Both the position numbers and the translations under genes were made by a program. This document shows, piece by piece, positions 42,157 through 50,332 of a DNA stretch of 64,000 bases; the first letter of the stretch is position 1, and each line of letters starts with the position of its first letter. This DNA comes from Bordetella parapertussis (GTDB lineage: Bacteria; Acidobacteriota; Terriglobia; Bryobacterales; Bryobacteraceae): the NCBI GenBank assembly GCA_943328975.2, contig CALQCC020000016.1:31597-95596 (forward strand). The letters are read 5' to 3'. The notes below the pieces were generated by a model. That model did no database searches. It saw nothing but the letters and a program-made list of their open reading frames with translations, and was not told the origin of the DNA.

Positions 42157-43779
42157 ATGAGCTTACTTCCCATACCTGCATTCTTCGCCCCCCTTGGTAG
42201 CCCGACCCTGACCGATCAGGTTCTTGCGTCGATGTTCGATGACACCTTCAAGGGTATTCACCACTTGGCGCCTTTCGACTACGCGATTCTGGTGCCGTAT
42301 TTCACGGTCCTGATCATTCTGTCGTTTTACGGGCTGCACCGTTACAAAGTCATTCACGAGTATTTCAAGCACAAGAAGAAGTTCCAGGCGCAGACGGTTG
42401 TTCCGTTCGCCGAACTTCCCCGGGTCACCATTCAGTTGCCGATTTATAACGAGCGCTTTGTGGTGGAGCGGCTGCTGGAAGAAACCACCAAGATGGATTA
42501 TCCGGCGCACTTGATCCAGTTTCAGGTGCTCGACGATTCCACGGACGATACGCATCCGTTCACGGAAGCTCTGTGCCGGGAATATGCCGAGGCCGGCTTC
42601 CCCATCCAATACATTCATCGCACCAATCGCTACGGCTACAAAGCGGGCGCGCTGGAGAACGGGCTGAAGACGGCCACCGGCGAATTTGTCGCTGTATTTG
42701 ATGCCGACTTCGTTCCGCCTCGCGATTTCCTGCAGCGCACGGTGCACCACTTTACCGATCCGAAGATCGGCATGGTGCAAACCCGCTGGACCTATTTAAA
42801 CCGCCATTACAACGTGTTGACCGAAGTCCAGGCGATGCTGCTGGACGGACACTTCGTGCTGGAGCATGTGGCTCGCTGCGGCGGCGGACTATTCTTCAAC
42901 TTCAACGGCACTGCGGGGATCCTGCGGCGGTCCATGATTGAGGACGCGGGTGGTTGGCAGCATGACACGCTGACCGAAGATTCGGATCTCAGCTATCGCG
43001 CGCAGCTCAAGGGTTGGCGCTTTGCGTATGCTCCGGATGTGGAATGCCCGTCGGAGTTGCCGGTCGAAACTTACGGGTTCCAAGTGCAGCAGTCGCGTTG
43101 GGCGAAGGGTTTAACGCAGGTCGCGATCAAGTTGCTGGCCAAGATCCTGAAGGCCGACCTGCCGTTCAAGGTTAAGCTGGAAGCGTTTTGCCACCTGACG
43201 CCGAACATTTCTTACCCGCTGATGATCGTGGTGAGCGCGCTGATGCTACCGGTCATGATCGTGCGTTTCTACATGGGCTGGTTTGAGATGTTGATAATCG
43301 ATATGCCGCTGATCATCGCGTCCTTCTGGTCCATCTCCTTGTTCTACGTTGTCGCGCAACGCGAGTTATATCCGAAGACGTGGAAGCGCAGCATTCTGTT
43401 CCTGCCCGCGCTGATGGCGGCTGGTGTCGCCCTGACCTTGATCAACGCTCGGGCTGTGTTCGAAGCGCTGATCGGGTATCAAACCGCTTTCGCCCGCACG
43501 CCGAAGTATGCGATCGGTGGTCAGAAGACGAAGAACGCCAATACCGAATATCGCAGCCGTAGCGGATGGTTGCCATACATGGAACTCGCGGCAGGGACCT
43601 TCTTTGTCGGCATGATCGCTTACGCCATCGAGTCTTACAACTTCCTGGCGGTCCCTTTCCTGCTGCTGTTTGTCGGTGGTTACTACTGGGCCGCGGTCAC
43701 CACTCTTTGGGCCGAGTATCAGGGCAAGCTGGCCTTTGAACGCGCTCGCGAACTGGCATCTGAGCAGGCTGAAGCTTAA
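42157..43779 (+). CDS. Membrane family-2 glycosyltransferase, CslA/BcsA-like
   Basis: The 540-residue protein has one membrane helix near 45-62, then a GT2 catalytic domain: VTIQLPIYNE, VLDDSTDD, VFDADFVPP (DxD-type), TLTEDSDLSYR (TED) and QQSRWAKGL (QxxRW). About four to five membrane helices follow in the C-terminal half. This arrangement is that of processive beta-glycan synthases such as plant CslA mannan synthase and bacterial homologues. It probably makes an exported polysaccharide. No PilZ or BcsB partner gene is adjacent, so the product is unknown. Confidence 0.87.
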   Translation: MSLLPIPAFFAPLGSPTLTDQVLASMFDDTFKGIHHLAPFDYAILVPYFTVLIILSFYGLHRYKVIHEYFKHKKKFQAQTVVPFAELPRVTIQLPIYNERFVVERLLEETTKMDYPAHLIQFQVLDDSTDDTHPFTEALCREYAEAGFPIQYIHRTNRYGYKAGALENGLKTATGEFVAVFDADFVPPRDFLQRTVHHFTDPKIGMVQTRWTYLNRHYNVLTEVQAMLLDGHFVLEHVARCGGGLFFNFNGTAGILRRSMIEDAGGWQHDTLTEDSDLSYRAQLKGWRFAYAPDVECPSELPVETYGFQVQQSRWAKGLTQVAIKLLAKILKADLPFKVKLEAFCHLTPNISYPLMIVVSALMLPVMIVRFYMGWFEMLIIDMPLIIASFWSISLFYVVAQRELYPKTWKRSILFLPALMAAGVALTLINARAVFEALIGYQTAFARTPKYAIGGQKTKNANTEYRSRSGWLPYMELAAGTFFVGMIAYAIESYNFLAVPFLLLFVGGYYWAAVTTLWAEYQGKLAFERARELASEQAEA

Positions 43780-44120
43780 GCCAGCTCCGCTTGGACCTTC
43801 TTGGTCAGCCCTGCGCGCACCAATTCATAGGAACGAGTCAATCGCAGCTTCAACTCTGCTCTAGGCATCGCATCTTCGTATTCCAGCGCGACCCACTTGG
43901 CTCGAGCCAAGTACGGCGCGGGGATGATCCCCGGTCGCTCCAGTAATTCGTCAAACTCTGCCGGCGTGCACTTGAAGCCAACTCCAGCATCCGCTTGATC
44001 TGCGTTGGTGGCTGCGTACATCTTGCCATCGATTTTAAATAGCAGCGTCGAGCCCCACTGGATTTGTTCGGTGGTGTGCGGCAGGGACAGGCAGTGGGCT
44101 CGCAGCCAAGCCAGGTTCAT
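43776..44120 (-). CDS. MmcQ/YjbR-family protein
   Basis: The 114-residue protein matches the MmcQ/YjbR (CyaY-like fold) family: LSLPHTTEQIQWGSTLLFKIDGKMYA, then FKCTPAEFDELLERPGIIPAPYLARAKWVAL, and a C-terminal SYELVRAGL helix. These proteins are often DNA-binding-like but uncharacterised. It overlaps mutS2 by ATGA and is the last gene of the long minus-strand run. It also converges with the glycosyltransferase by four bases. Confidence 0.87.
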   Translation of the reverse strand: MNLAWLRAHCLSLPHTTEQIQWGSTLLFKIDGKMYAATNADQADAGVGFKCTPAEFDELLERPGIIPAPYLARAKWVALEYEDAMPRAELKLRLTRSYELVRAGLTKKVQAELA

Positions 44121-46486
44121 TTGAGCTCCACAATGGTGGAGCCGCCCCCACCCTCTTCCGGAGGAGCCACGTAATATCTGGCGACGTGCGGATTCTGCGC
44201 GAGCAGGTCGGACACAGCGCGCTTCAAGATCCCCATGCCGTGGCCGTGGATGATGCGCACACGTTCCACTTCCGCCATCGCGACGGTATCGAGGAACTTA
44301 TCGAGTACACTGCACGCTTCCTCCGCTCGCTGTCCCACCAGGTTGATTTCGCGGAAGTTGCCGCTGTAGCTGGGTCCTTGTACGCGGAATCCAGCGGGCT
44401 TGGTCGCCGCAGCCGCCGGAGCCAGGATCTCCTCTACGTCGCTTTCGGGAACTTGAATCTTGAGGAAACCGGCTTCGACCTCAATGCCGCCGTTGTCCAG
44501 AAGCCGTCGCACAGTCGCCGGCGTACGGATGCCCTTGAGGCGTACTCTGACGCCTTCCGCCAGCTTCAACCGGGGCGGGGCAGCGGGACCCGTGGGCGTC
44601 TTCACTGTGGGTGGAGCAATCTCCGAAACAGACTCCTGATATTCACGCCGTGTCTTGGCGATACGAGCTTTACCCTTCTGGCTCAACTCGTCGATGGTTT
44701 CATGCGCACGTAGTTCAAATTCAGACGCGAGCTTCGCGGCTTGTTGATCCACCTCGCGGAGCTTCTGCGAATACTTCTTCTCCCAGGTTGTTTCGAGCGC
44801 GGCCTCGCGAGCATCTAACGCGGCTTTCTCCGTGGCGAGTTGCGTGCGCTCCGCCGTGAGTTCTTCCAGCTTGCGATTCAGTTCGGCGATGAAGTGGGCC
44901 ACGTCCCGTTCGGTGTTGCTCATGCGGGAGCGGGCTTCTTGGATCAGCCACGGCTCCAGGCCCAAGCGGCTGGCGATGTCGAGTCCGGCTGATTTCCCCG
45001 GAGCGCCGACGCGCAGCACGTAGGTCGGAGCGAGCGTTTCGTCGTCGAAGCCCATGGACGCGTTCAGCACTCCGGGGGTTGAGGCTCCGTACACTTTCAT
45101 CGCCATCAAATGCGTGGATGCGACGGTGTACGCGCCGCGATGGCGGAAGGCTTCCAGGATGGTGACGCCCAGTGCGCCGCCTTCTTCTGGATCCGTGGCG
45201 CGTCCGAGTTCGTCCATCAATACGAGGGAATCCGAGGTCGCGTGCTCCAGCATGGAGCGCACTGCGACAATGTGCGAGGAAAAGGAGCTGAGGCTTTCCG
45301 CCAGGGACTGATGATCGCCGATATCGGCCAGTACTTGATCGAACAACGGGAACTCGGCTTCCTGCGCAGGTACTGGGAGCCCCGCGTGTGTCATCAAGGC
45401 GAGCAGTCCAACGGTCTTCAGCGCCACCGTCTTGCCACCGGTATTCGGACCGCTGATGAGCAGCGTCCTCTGTTGATCGTGCAGCTCCACCGACATCGGC
45501 GTGACTCGGCCTCGCGACTTGCGCAAGATGTCTTCGAGTAACGGATGCCGCGCCGCTCGCAGAACAATCCGCTCCCCTAGCTTCGGAATGCAGCAACCGA
45601 AGTCGACCGCGAACTCGGCTTTGACGAAGAGTAGCTCCAGGCGTCCCAGGGCCACGGCGGCTTCCGAAATCTCTTTCGAGTGCTCTCGCAACTTGCCGCT
45701 GAACTCGCGCAAGATGCGATGCACCTCGCGCAGTTCTTCCTCGTGCAATCGCACCAGTTCATTGTTGAGTTGGATGGTTTCCAGCGGCTCGACGAAGACG
45801 GTTTGCCCGGATCCGCTGGAGCCGTGGATGACGCCATCGACGCGCCGTTCACGGCCCGTGACGACAGGTACCACCCAGCGGTCATTACGCATGGTGATGA
45901 AGTCTTCTTGCAACGTCCCGTCTTCGCGATGCGCGCGCAGGAAGCGTTCGAGCGACTGCTCGATCTGTTTGCGCTGCCGATCTGCTTCTTTGCGAAGACG
46001 ACCAAGGGCGACGCTGGCGTCGTCAGACAGCGTTCCGTCTGGGAGAACCTTGCCACGCAAGTCGTGCGCCAAGTCGCGTAGGTCCGCGATCTGTCCAGCG
46101 TGTACGGCCAGTCGTGGAAACCGGGCAGCCGACGTCATGATCTGCGTCCGCACTTCCGACGCAACATCGAGCAAGCGCGCTAATTGGTAGATCTCCGTGC
46201 CGTCGAGCGTGATGCCTTCAATACGCAGACGCGCCGCGAGCATTGTCGGATCGCCATCGAAATCAAAGCGCAAGCGGGCAGCAGAGCCGCGAGCAGAGGC
46301 CTGCGGATTCGACGCTGCGCGCAAATACTCGACCGCCTCTGACGCATCCGCTAATGCGTCGTTAATTACGGTTCGATCGGTCACCGGTTCCAGCTTCGCC
46401 AGTTCCGCGCGACCGATGGGACTGCGTAGATAGCGCCCCAGCAACGCCCGTAACTGTTCAAACTCAAGTACGCTTTCGCAATGCAC
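44117..46486 (-). CDS. mutS2: MutS2-family ATPase/nuclease
   Basis: The 789-residue protein has a MutS-like core with Walker A GPNTGGKTVALK, LVLMDELGRATDPEEG (Walker B), and a long coiled coil (about 510-600). A C-terminal Smr domain includes VRIIHGHGMGILKRAV. MutS2 acts on recombination intermediates and, in some bacteria, on collided ribosomes. The Smr domain starts INLVGQRAEEA rather than the usual LDLRG/LDLHG, which may affect nuclease activity. The GTG at 46486 lies inside the NUDIX gene, overlapping by 23 bases. Confidence 0.9.
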   Translation of the reverse strand: MHCESVLEFEQLRALLGRYLRSPIGRAELAKLEPVTDRTVINDALADASEAVEYLRAASNPQASARGSAARLRFDFDGDPTMLAARLRIEGITLDGTEIYQLARLLDVASEVRTQIMTSAARFPRLAVHAGQIADLRDLAHDLRGKVLPDGTLSDDASVALGRLRKEADRQRKQIEQSLERFLRAHREDGTLQEDFITMRNDRWVVPVVTGRERRVDGVIHGSSGSGQTVFVEPLETIQLNNELVRLHEEELREVHRILREFSGKLREHSKEISEAAVALGRLELLFVKAEFAVDFGCCIPKLGERIVLRAARHPLLEDILRKSRGRVTPMSVELHDQQRTLLISGPNTGGKTVALKTVGLLALMTHAGLPVPAQEAEFPLFDQVLADIGDHQSLAESLSSFSSHIVAVRSMLEHATSDSLVLMDELGRATDPEEGGALGVTILEAFRHRGAYTVASTHLMAMKVYGASTPGVLNASMGFDDETLAPTYVLRVGAPGKSAGLDIASRLGLEPWLIQEARSRMSNTERDVAHFIAELNRKLEELTAERTQLATEKAALDAREAALETTWEKKYSQKLREVDQQAAKLASEFELRAHETIDELSQKGKARIAKTRREYQESVSEIAPPTVKTPTGPAAPPRLKLAEGVRVRLKGIRTPATVRRLLDNGGIEVEAGFLKIQVPESDVEEILAPAAAATKPAGFRVQGPSYSGNFREINLVGQRAEEACSVLDKFLDTVAMAEVERVRIIHGHGMGILKRAVSDLLAQNPHVARYYVAPPEEGGGGSTIVELK

Positions 46487-46889
46487 GCGTGTACGCCTCT
46501 TCGATGACGGAGAGAGTTCCCTCTGTCATCTTGTAATCTTTCAGCCGCGCTCGCGGCACCCATTCCACTCGCGACACGTCGTCGCCCGCTTGCATCGTGC
46601 CGCCTTCTACCTTGCAGATGTAGTCGGCTAACAAGTAGTGATACTCGGCACGGCCCTTCGCGTCGCGCATGATGCGCTGAAACAATCCGTAGAACTCGAC
46701 TGGCTTCACGCGCAGTCCCGTTTCTTCCAGTACTTCTCGCGCGACGCCTTCTTCCAGTGTTTCACCGGTCTCCAGCAATCCGCCCGGTAGCGACCAGTAG
46801 CCTTTGAGTGGATTGCCGCCGCGCTCCACCAATAGGATGGGCCCGCGCCGTCCGGGTCCACGAAATATCAACGCCCCCACACCCGGCAA
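46464..46889 (-). CDS. NUDIX hydrolase
   Basis: The 141-residue form has the full NUDIX box, beginning GGLLETGETLEEGVAREV and completed by LEETG, about residues 36-58, for Mg2+-dependent hydrolysis of nucleoside diphosphate-linked substrates. The TTG at 46889 has no ribosome site. The conserved N-terminal motif (RRYPKHPLPGVGALIF) begins upstream of it, where no ATG, GTG or TTG exists before an in-frame stop. An ATC at 46916, with AAGGGAG in front, is a possible rare start. The gene is packed between the SMP-30 gene and mutS2. Confidence 0.88.
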   Translation of the reverse strand: MPGVGALIFRGPGRRGPILLVERGGNPLKGYWSLPGGLLETGETLEEGVAREVLEETGLRVKPVEFYGLFQRIMRDAKGRAEYHYLLADYICKVEGGTMQAGDDVSRVEWVPRARLKDYKMTEGTLSVIEEAYTRALRKRT

Positions 46890-46905
46890 CGGATGTTTCG
46901 GATAT

Positions 46906-47781
46906 CTACGGGAGATAGGACACCACTCCCTTCACGCCCAGTTCGACGCGATACACCGAGGTGCGCGTGGTGACGTAGAGCGATTGAAAGTTCACATCGC
47001 CGAACGTCAAGTTGGAAGGCTGCTCGCCCAGGTGAATGGTGCGCAACAGTTCACCCTTCGGGGAATAGGCGAATACCTCGCGCGCGGCGACATAGATGTT
47101 GCCTGCTACGTCGGTACGCACGCCACCGGGAGCGCCTTCGATCTTCGAAATTGTTACGTGGTCGTTCGAGGCCGCGCCGTCTTTATCCAAGTCGAAGGCG
47201 TGTACCGTTTGTGTATCGGAGTCCGACACGAAGAGGAGCCTTCCGTTCTCGGAAAGCGCGATGCCGTTCGGGCGAGTCGTCCAGCGCGCGATGGCGGAAA
47301 GCTCACCTTTCGGCGTGACGCGAAACACGCCGTAGAAGCCGAGTTCCTTTGAGTCTTGCTGTTCGCCGAATGCAGGATCGGTGAAGTAGATGTTGCCGTC
47401 ACGGCGGACCACGATGTCATTTGGAGCGTTTAGTTTCTTGCCCTCGAAGCGCTCAGCCACAACTTCCATCTTGCCCTTCCGGTCCGTACGCGTGATGCGC
47501 CGGGCGCGCGGTTCGGCCACATACATGTTGCCCTTGCTATCGAACGTGGTCGCGCTGATGCCGCCCGCGTGGCTCGCCACCTCAGAGGGAGCTGACTTGC
47601 CTGGCGTGAGGCGTAGTTGACGATCCGTGGGCGTGTCGCTGAAAAGTAGTGTGTCGTCCGGGGACCAAGTAGGGCCGTTCAAAAAGCGAAATCCTGAGGC
47701 CACGCGCTCTACCAACACTTCTCCCTGTTGCTGGGCGAATAGGCTCGCCGCGATCGCAAACAGAAGAAGCCTGGGCAGCAT
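46906..47781 (-). CDS. Secreted SMP-30/gluconolactonase-like propeller
   Basis: The 291-residue protein has a signal peptide (about 1-16, ASLFAQ), then the SMP-30/LRE pattern: GFRFLNGPTWSPDDTLLFSD, KKLNAPNDIVVRRDGNIYFTDP, TTRPNGIALSENGRLLFVSDSD and GAPGGVRTDVAGNIYVA. The Asn-Asp and Asn-Gly positions are the metal ligands of these six-bladed lactonases. The enzyme likely hydrolyses sugar lactones outside the cytoplasm. It follows the thioredoxin-like gene by five bases in the nine-gene run. Confidence 0.86.
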   Translation of the reverse strand: MLPRLLLFAIAASLFAQQQGEVLVERVASGFRFLNGPTWSPDDTLLFSDTPTDRQLRLTPGKSAPSEVASHAGGISATTFDSKGNMYVAEPRARRITRTDRKGKMEVVAERFEGKKLNAPNDIVVRRDGNIYFTDPAFGEQQDSKELGFYGVFRVTPKGELSAIARWTTRPNGIALSENGRLLFVSDSDTQTVHAFDLDKDGAASNDHVTISKIEGAPGGVRTDVAGNIYVAAREVFAYSPKGELLRTIHLGEQPSNLTFGDVNFQSLYVTTRTSVYRVELGVKGVVSYLP

Positions 47782-47786
47782 GACGA

Positions 47787-48377
47787 TTACTTTTTAACCA
47801 GCGCGCTCGCGAAGTAGACGGACTCCTGCCCAGCTTTCCACTTGATGTTGCATCCGATGCTCGGGATCTGTGTGGCGCTCGGTTGCTGGCCAGCGAGCAA
47901 CGCGTCCATCGCGGCGCGCAGGTCGCGGCCGTCGACGGGAATCTGATTGCCCGGCCGGCTGCCGTCGATTTGTCCGCGATACGCCAGGCGATGCTCCGCG
48001 TCGAAGAGGAACAAGTCGGGCGTGCACGCGGCCGTGTATTGCTTCGCCACGGACTGTGTCTCATCGAAGCACAGCGGAAAGGTGAAGCCCAGTTCTTCCG
48101 CCATCTTCTTCAGGTTCGCGGGAGAATCCGCGGGATACTTTTCGGCATCGTTCGCAGAGATCGCGATGATGTCCACTTTGCCCGCATAGTCCTTGCCGAT
48201 GCGCGCCAACTCTTGACGCACGTGGATCACATACGGGCAGTGCGTGCAGATGAACATGACCAGCAGCGGTTTACCGGAGCGAGCAGGGGAAATCGTCTTG
48301 CCGGTGCAAACATCGGGTAATGCAAAGGCCGGGGCAAGCGTGCCCAGATCCATCATTGTTGAAGCTGTTAACGCCAT
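47787..48377 (-). CDS. Thioredoxin-fold protein (AhpC/TSA-like)
   Basis: The 196-residue protein has a thioredoxin fold with the motif FICTHCPYVIHV (C-T-H-C, about residues 44-47), followed by VDIIAISANDAEKYPAD and the cis-proline region AACTPDLFLFD. The family is the 'thioredoxin family protein' group with CxxC plus a nearby second cysteine, related to peroxiredoxins and ResA. No export signal is evident. It sits between the beta-barrel gene and the SMP-30 gene with gaps under ten bases, so it is co-transcribed with the envelope genes. Confidence 0.85.
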   Translation of the reverse strand: MALTASTMMDLGTLAPAFALPDVCTGKTISPARSGKPLLVMFICTHCPYVIHVRQELARIGKDYAGKVDIIAISANDAEKYPADSPANLKKMAEELGFTFPLCFDETQSVAKQYTAACTPDLFLFDAEHRLAYRGQIDGSRPGNQIPVDGRDLRAAMDALLAGQQPSATQIPSIGCNIKWKAGQESVYFASALVKK

Positions 48378-48386
48378 AAAGGTCCT

Positions 48387-49601
48387 TCAAAAACTATAGC
48401 GAATCGCCAGCGATGCGTAGGAATTCCTTCTGTACTGGCCAAGGAAGTCGGCAATGTTGCCGCGAATCCACGCTGCGCCTGCGGTGGTGCGCCAATGCTG
48501 TCCGCTCGCGTGCGTGTACTCGTAGCGCACAAAGGATCCGTTGGCGCGGATGGCCGTTTCGATCGCCATGCTGCGATTCGCGTCAATGGTGAGTCCCGCG
48601 CGACCGACGAAAGATTTGGCGATGCCACGATCGGCCGCGAACTGCAAAGGGTTCTCGGGTTCGCGTGTCGTGTAACTGCCCGCATAGCCGCCCACGAACG
48701 ACCATTCGCGCACGAACCGCTCCACTTGTAAGACGTACAACACATATTCCTGAGCACCGGGCGTCGACGACGTCAGATACGCGGCTTCGCTCTTTACGGT
48801 GAACCATGAGAGAGGAACAGCGATGTCTCCGCCGTAAAGCCGCAGCCTCGGATACGTTCGTTCCAGTAGGACGGATGGCGGAAGGCTCTTCGCGAGGCTT
48901 GCGTCGAATGATGGTAGATTCTGCCGTCCATCGAAGTAGCTCAGCGAATATTCATAGCCCGATGCGACGTGATTCCATCGGGCTCCGTACTGCGACCCGC
49001 CGGGGTAGCGCGCTCCGCCATCGGTGATGCCGATTCCTGCGGCCTCTTGCGGAAGTGACGTCCAACGTTGATTGAGCAACGGGGTGCGACTGGGTGTGAA
49101 GAGTGGCTGCCAGACGACGTCGAGCGTGTTCGGTCCGGATTCATAGGTAGCGCGCACAGCGTTGACGCCAAGGAAATCCGTGTCGACGACGCTCGATAAA
49201 TAGTCCTTCGGCGCGAAGCGATCCGTCGGATTGAGAATGTCCGTCTTGCCCCAACGGATGAACTGCCGTCCGACCTCCGCCGTGAACTTACCGCGGTGCA
49301 GTGTCGCGCTCATGCGTCGCATGGACAGCGCGGGGCGCGTGATGTTGTGGCCGTCGGTATCAAGATCGAAGGTTCGGGCCACCTGACGGTGTGTGTCCGT
49401 GCGGGCGTCGAACGAACTGGAAATGGTGAGCCACGGAGCCGCCGTATAGTCGCCCTCCCAGCGCAGTAGGGCGTCGCCCACGACGTGTCCGCTGTCGCTC
49501 GGCGCGCTCTGCGGATACGCGAGGGCGCGCGTTTCGATGAATCCACGCTGCGTGAAACTCTGGGCCAGCAAGAGCGTCGCCAGTGCGCCCGCCGCGATCA
49601 T
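48387..49601 (-). CDS. Outer-membrane beta-barrel protein
   Basis: The 404-residue protein has a short signal segment (about 1-15) and then alternating beta strands over its whole length (PWLTISSSFDARTD, KFTAEVGRQFIRWGKTDIL, YEYSLSYFDGRQN, FVRYEYTHASG). It ends with YASLAIRYSF, the terminal phenylalanine of outer-membrane barrels. The 'GRQFIRWGKTDILNPTD' segment recalls DUF1302-type barrels, which often occur beside exporters and LolA-like proteins. It overlaps the LolA-like gene upstream by ATGA. Confidence 0.72.
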   Translation of the reverse strand: MIAAGALATLLLAQSFTQRGFIETRALAYPQSAPSDSGHVVGDALLRWEGDYTAAPWLTISSSFDARTDTHRQVARTFDLDTDGHNITRPALSMRRMSATLHRGKFTAEVGRQFIRWGKTDILNPTDRFAPKDYLSSVVDTDFLGVNAVRATYESGPNTLDVVWQPLFTPSRTPLLNQRWTSLPQEAAGIGITDGGARYPGGSQYGARWNHVASGYEYSLSYFDGRQNLPSFDASLAKSLPPSVLLERTYPRLRLYGGDIAVPLSWFTVKSEAAYLTSSTPGAQEYVLYVLQVERFVREWSFVGGYAGSYTTREPENPLQFAADRGIAKSFVGRAGLTIDANRSMAIETAIRANGSFVRYEYTHASGQHWRTTAGAAWIRGNIADFLGQYRRNSYASLAIRYSF

Positions 49602-50332
49602 AAGCCGCGCCGCAGGGATTGCAACGTAAACTCGTCGTCCTTCAGCGGGAGGTTGTATTCGAGCTTGTCGTACTTCAAAATCGTCCGGCTATTGCGGCGC
49701 ATGTCCAATACTTCGGTGGTGCGGGCCGTCCAGATATTCTTGACCTGCGCGTAGTCCTTGTAGTCGATCACGCGGACGAGGCCCTTCGCATCGTAGGCTT
49801 CTACCTTCTGGAACGTATAGTTGTCCTTCTTGATCCAAAAGTAGGAGTACGTGTATTGTGACTTCTTGCGAGGTCGCGATTCAATCTTCCACGTGACACC
49901 TTCGTCGGCCAACAGCTTGAACTCGTACTGCTCCACGTCGCGCTCTTCCAGGTCTTCAAAACTGAAATCCGTGCCGAAGAAACGCGTCGAGCGGTCCTGC
50001 AGCGCGATGCGCTGGTCGCGCCCGATGTTGGGTCGCCACATCCATTGGTCGCTGGCGCGATCCGGATGATTCACGATCAACATGCCTACGCCTTTCACGT
50101 CCGCGGGCGCGGTGAATTGTAAGCGAGCCTTGCTGTCCCCAAACGAGCCGATGCGCAAATAGGTCCAGCTCTTCGTGGCCACGCGATTGCCGGCGCCGAT
50201 CACTTCCAGCGTGCCTTCGTAGCGTTGTGAGGTCGAGAATTGCCGCTTCTGGACCTCCGTGATAATCTGGCGCGGGTCTTGTGCCAGTGCCGCGCACGCC
50301 GTCAATAGGGCTGCGAGAAGTAGCTTACTCAT
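49598..50332 (-). CDS. LolA-like outer-membrane lipoprotein-sorting protein
   Basis: The 244-residue protein has a signal peptide (about 1-17, ACAALA) and belongs to the exporter-linked outer-membrane lipoprotein-sorting group. Characteristic segments are RLQFTAPADVKGVGMLIVN, DQWMWRPNIGRDQRI and TDFSFEDLEERDVEQYEF. Proteins of this group usually sit next to RND/MMPL or ABC exporters and a DUF1302-type barrel, as here. It is coupled by overlaps of 8 and 4 bases to the permease and barrel genes. A lipid or lipoprotein shuttle role is inferred. Confidence 0.85.
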   Translation of the reverse strand: MSKLLLAALLTACAALAQDPRQIITEVQKRQFSTSQRYEGTLEVIGAGNRVATKSWTYLRIGSFGDSKARLQFTAPADVKGVGMLIVNHPDRASDQWMWRPNIGRDQRIALQDRSTRFFGTDFSFEDLEERDVEQYEFKLLADEGVTWKIESRPRKKSQYTYSYFWIKKDNYTFQKVEAYDAKGLVRVIDYKDYAQVKNIWTARTTEVLDMRRNSRTILKYDKLEYNLPLKDDEFTLQSLRRGL

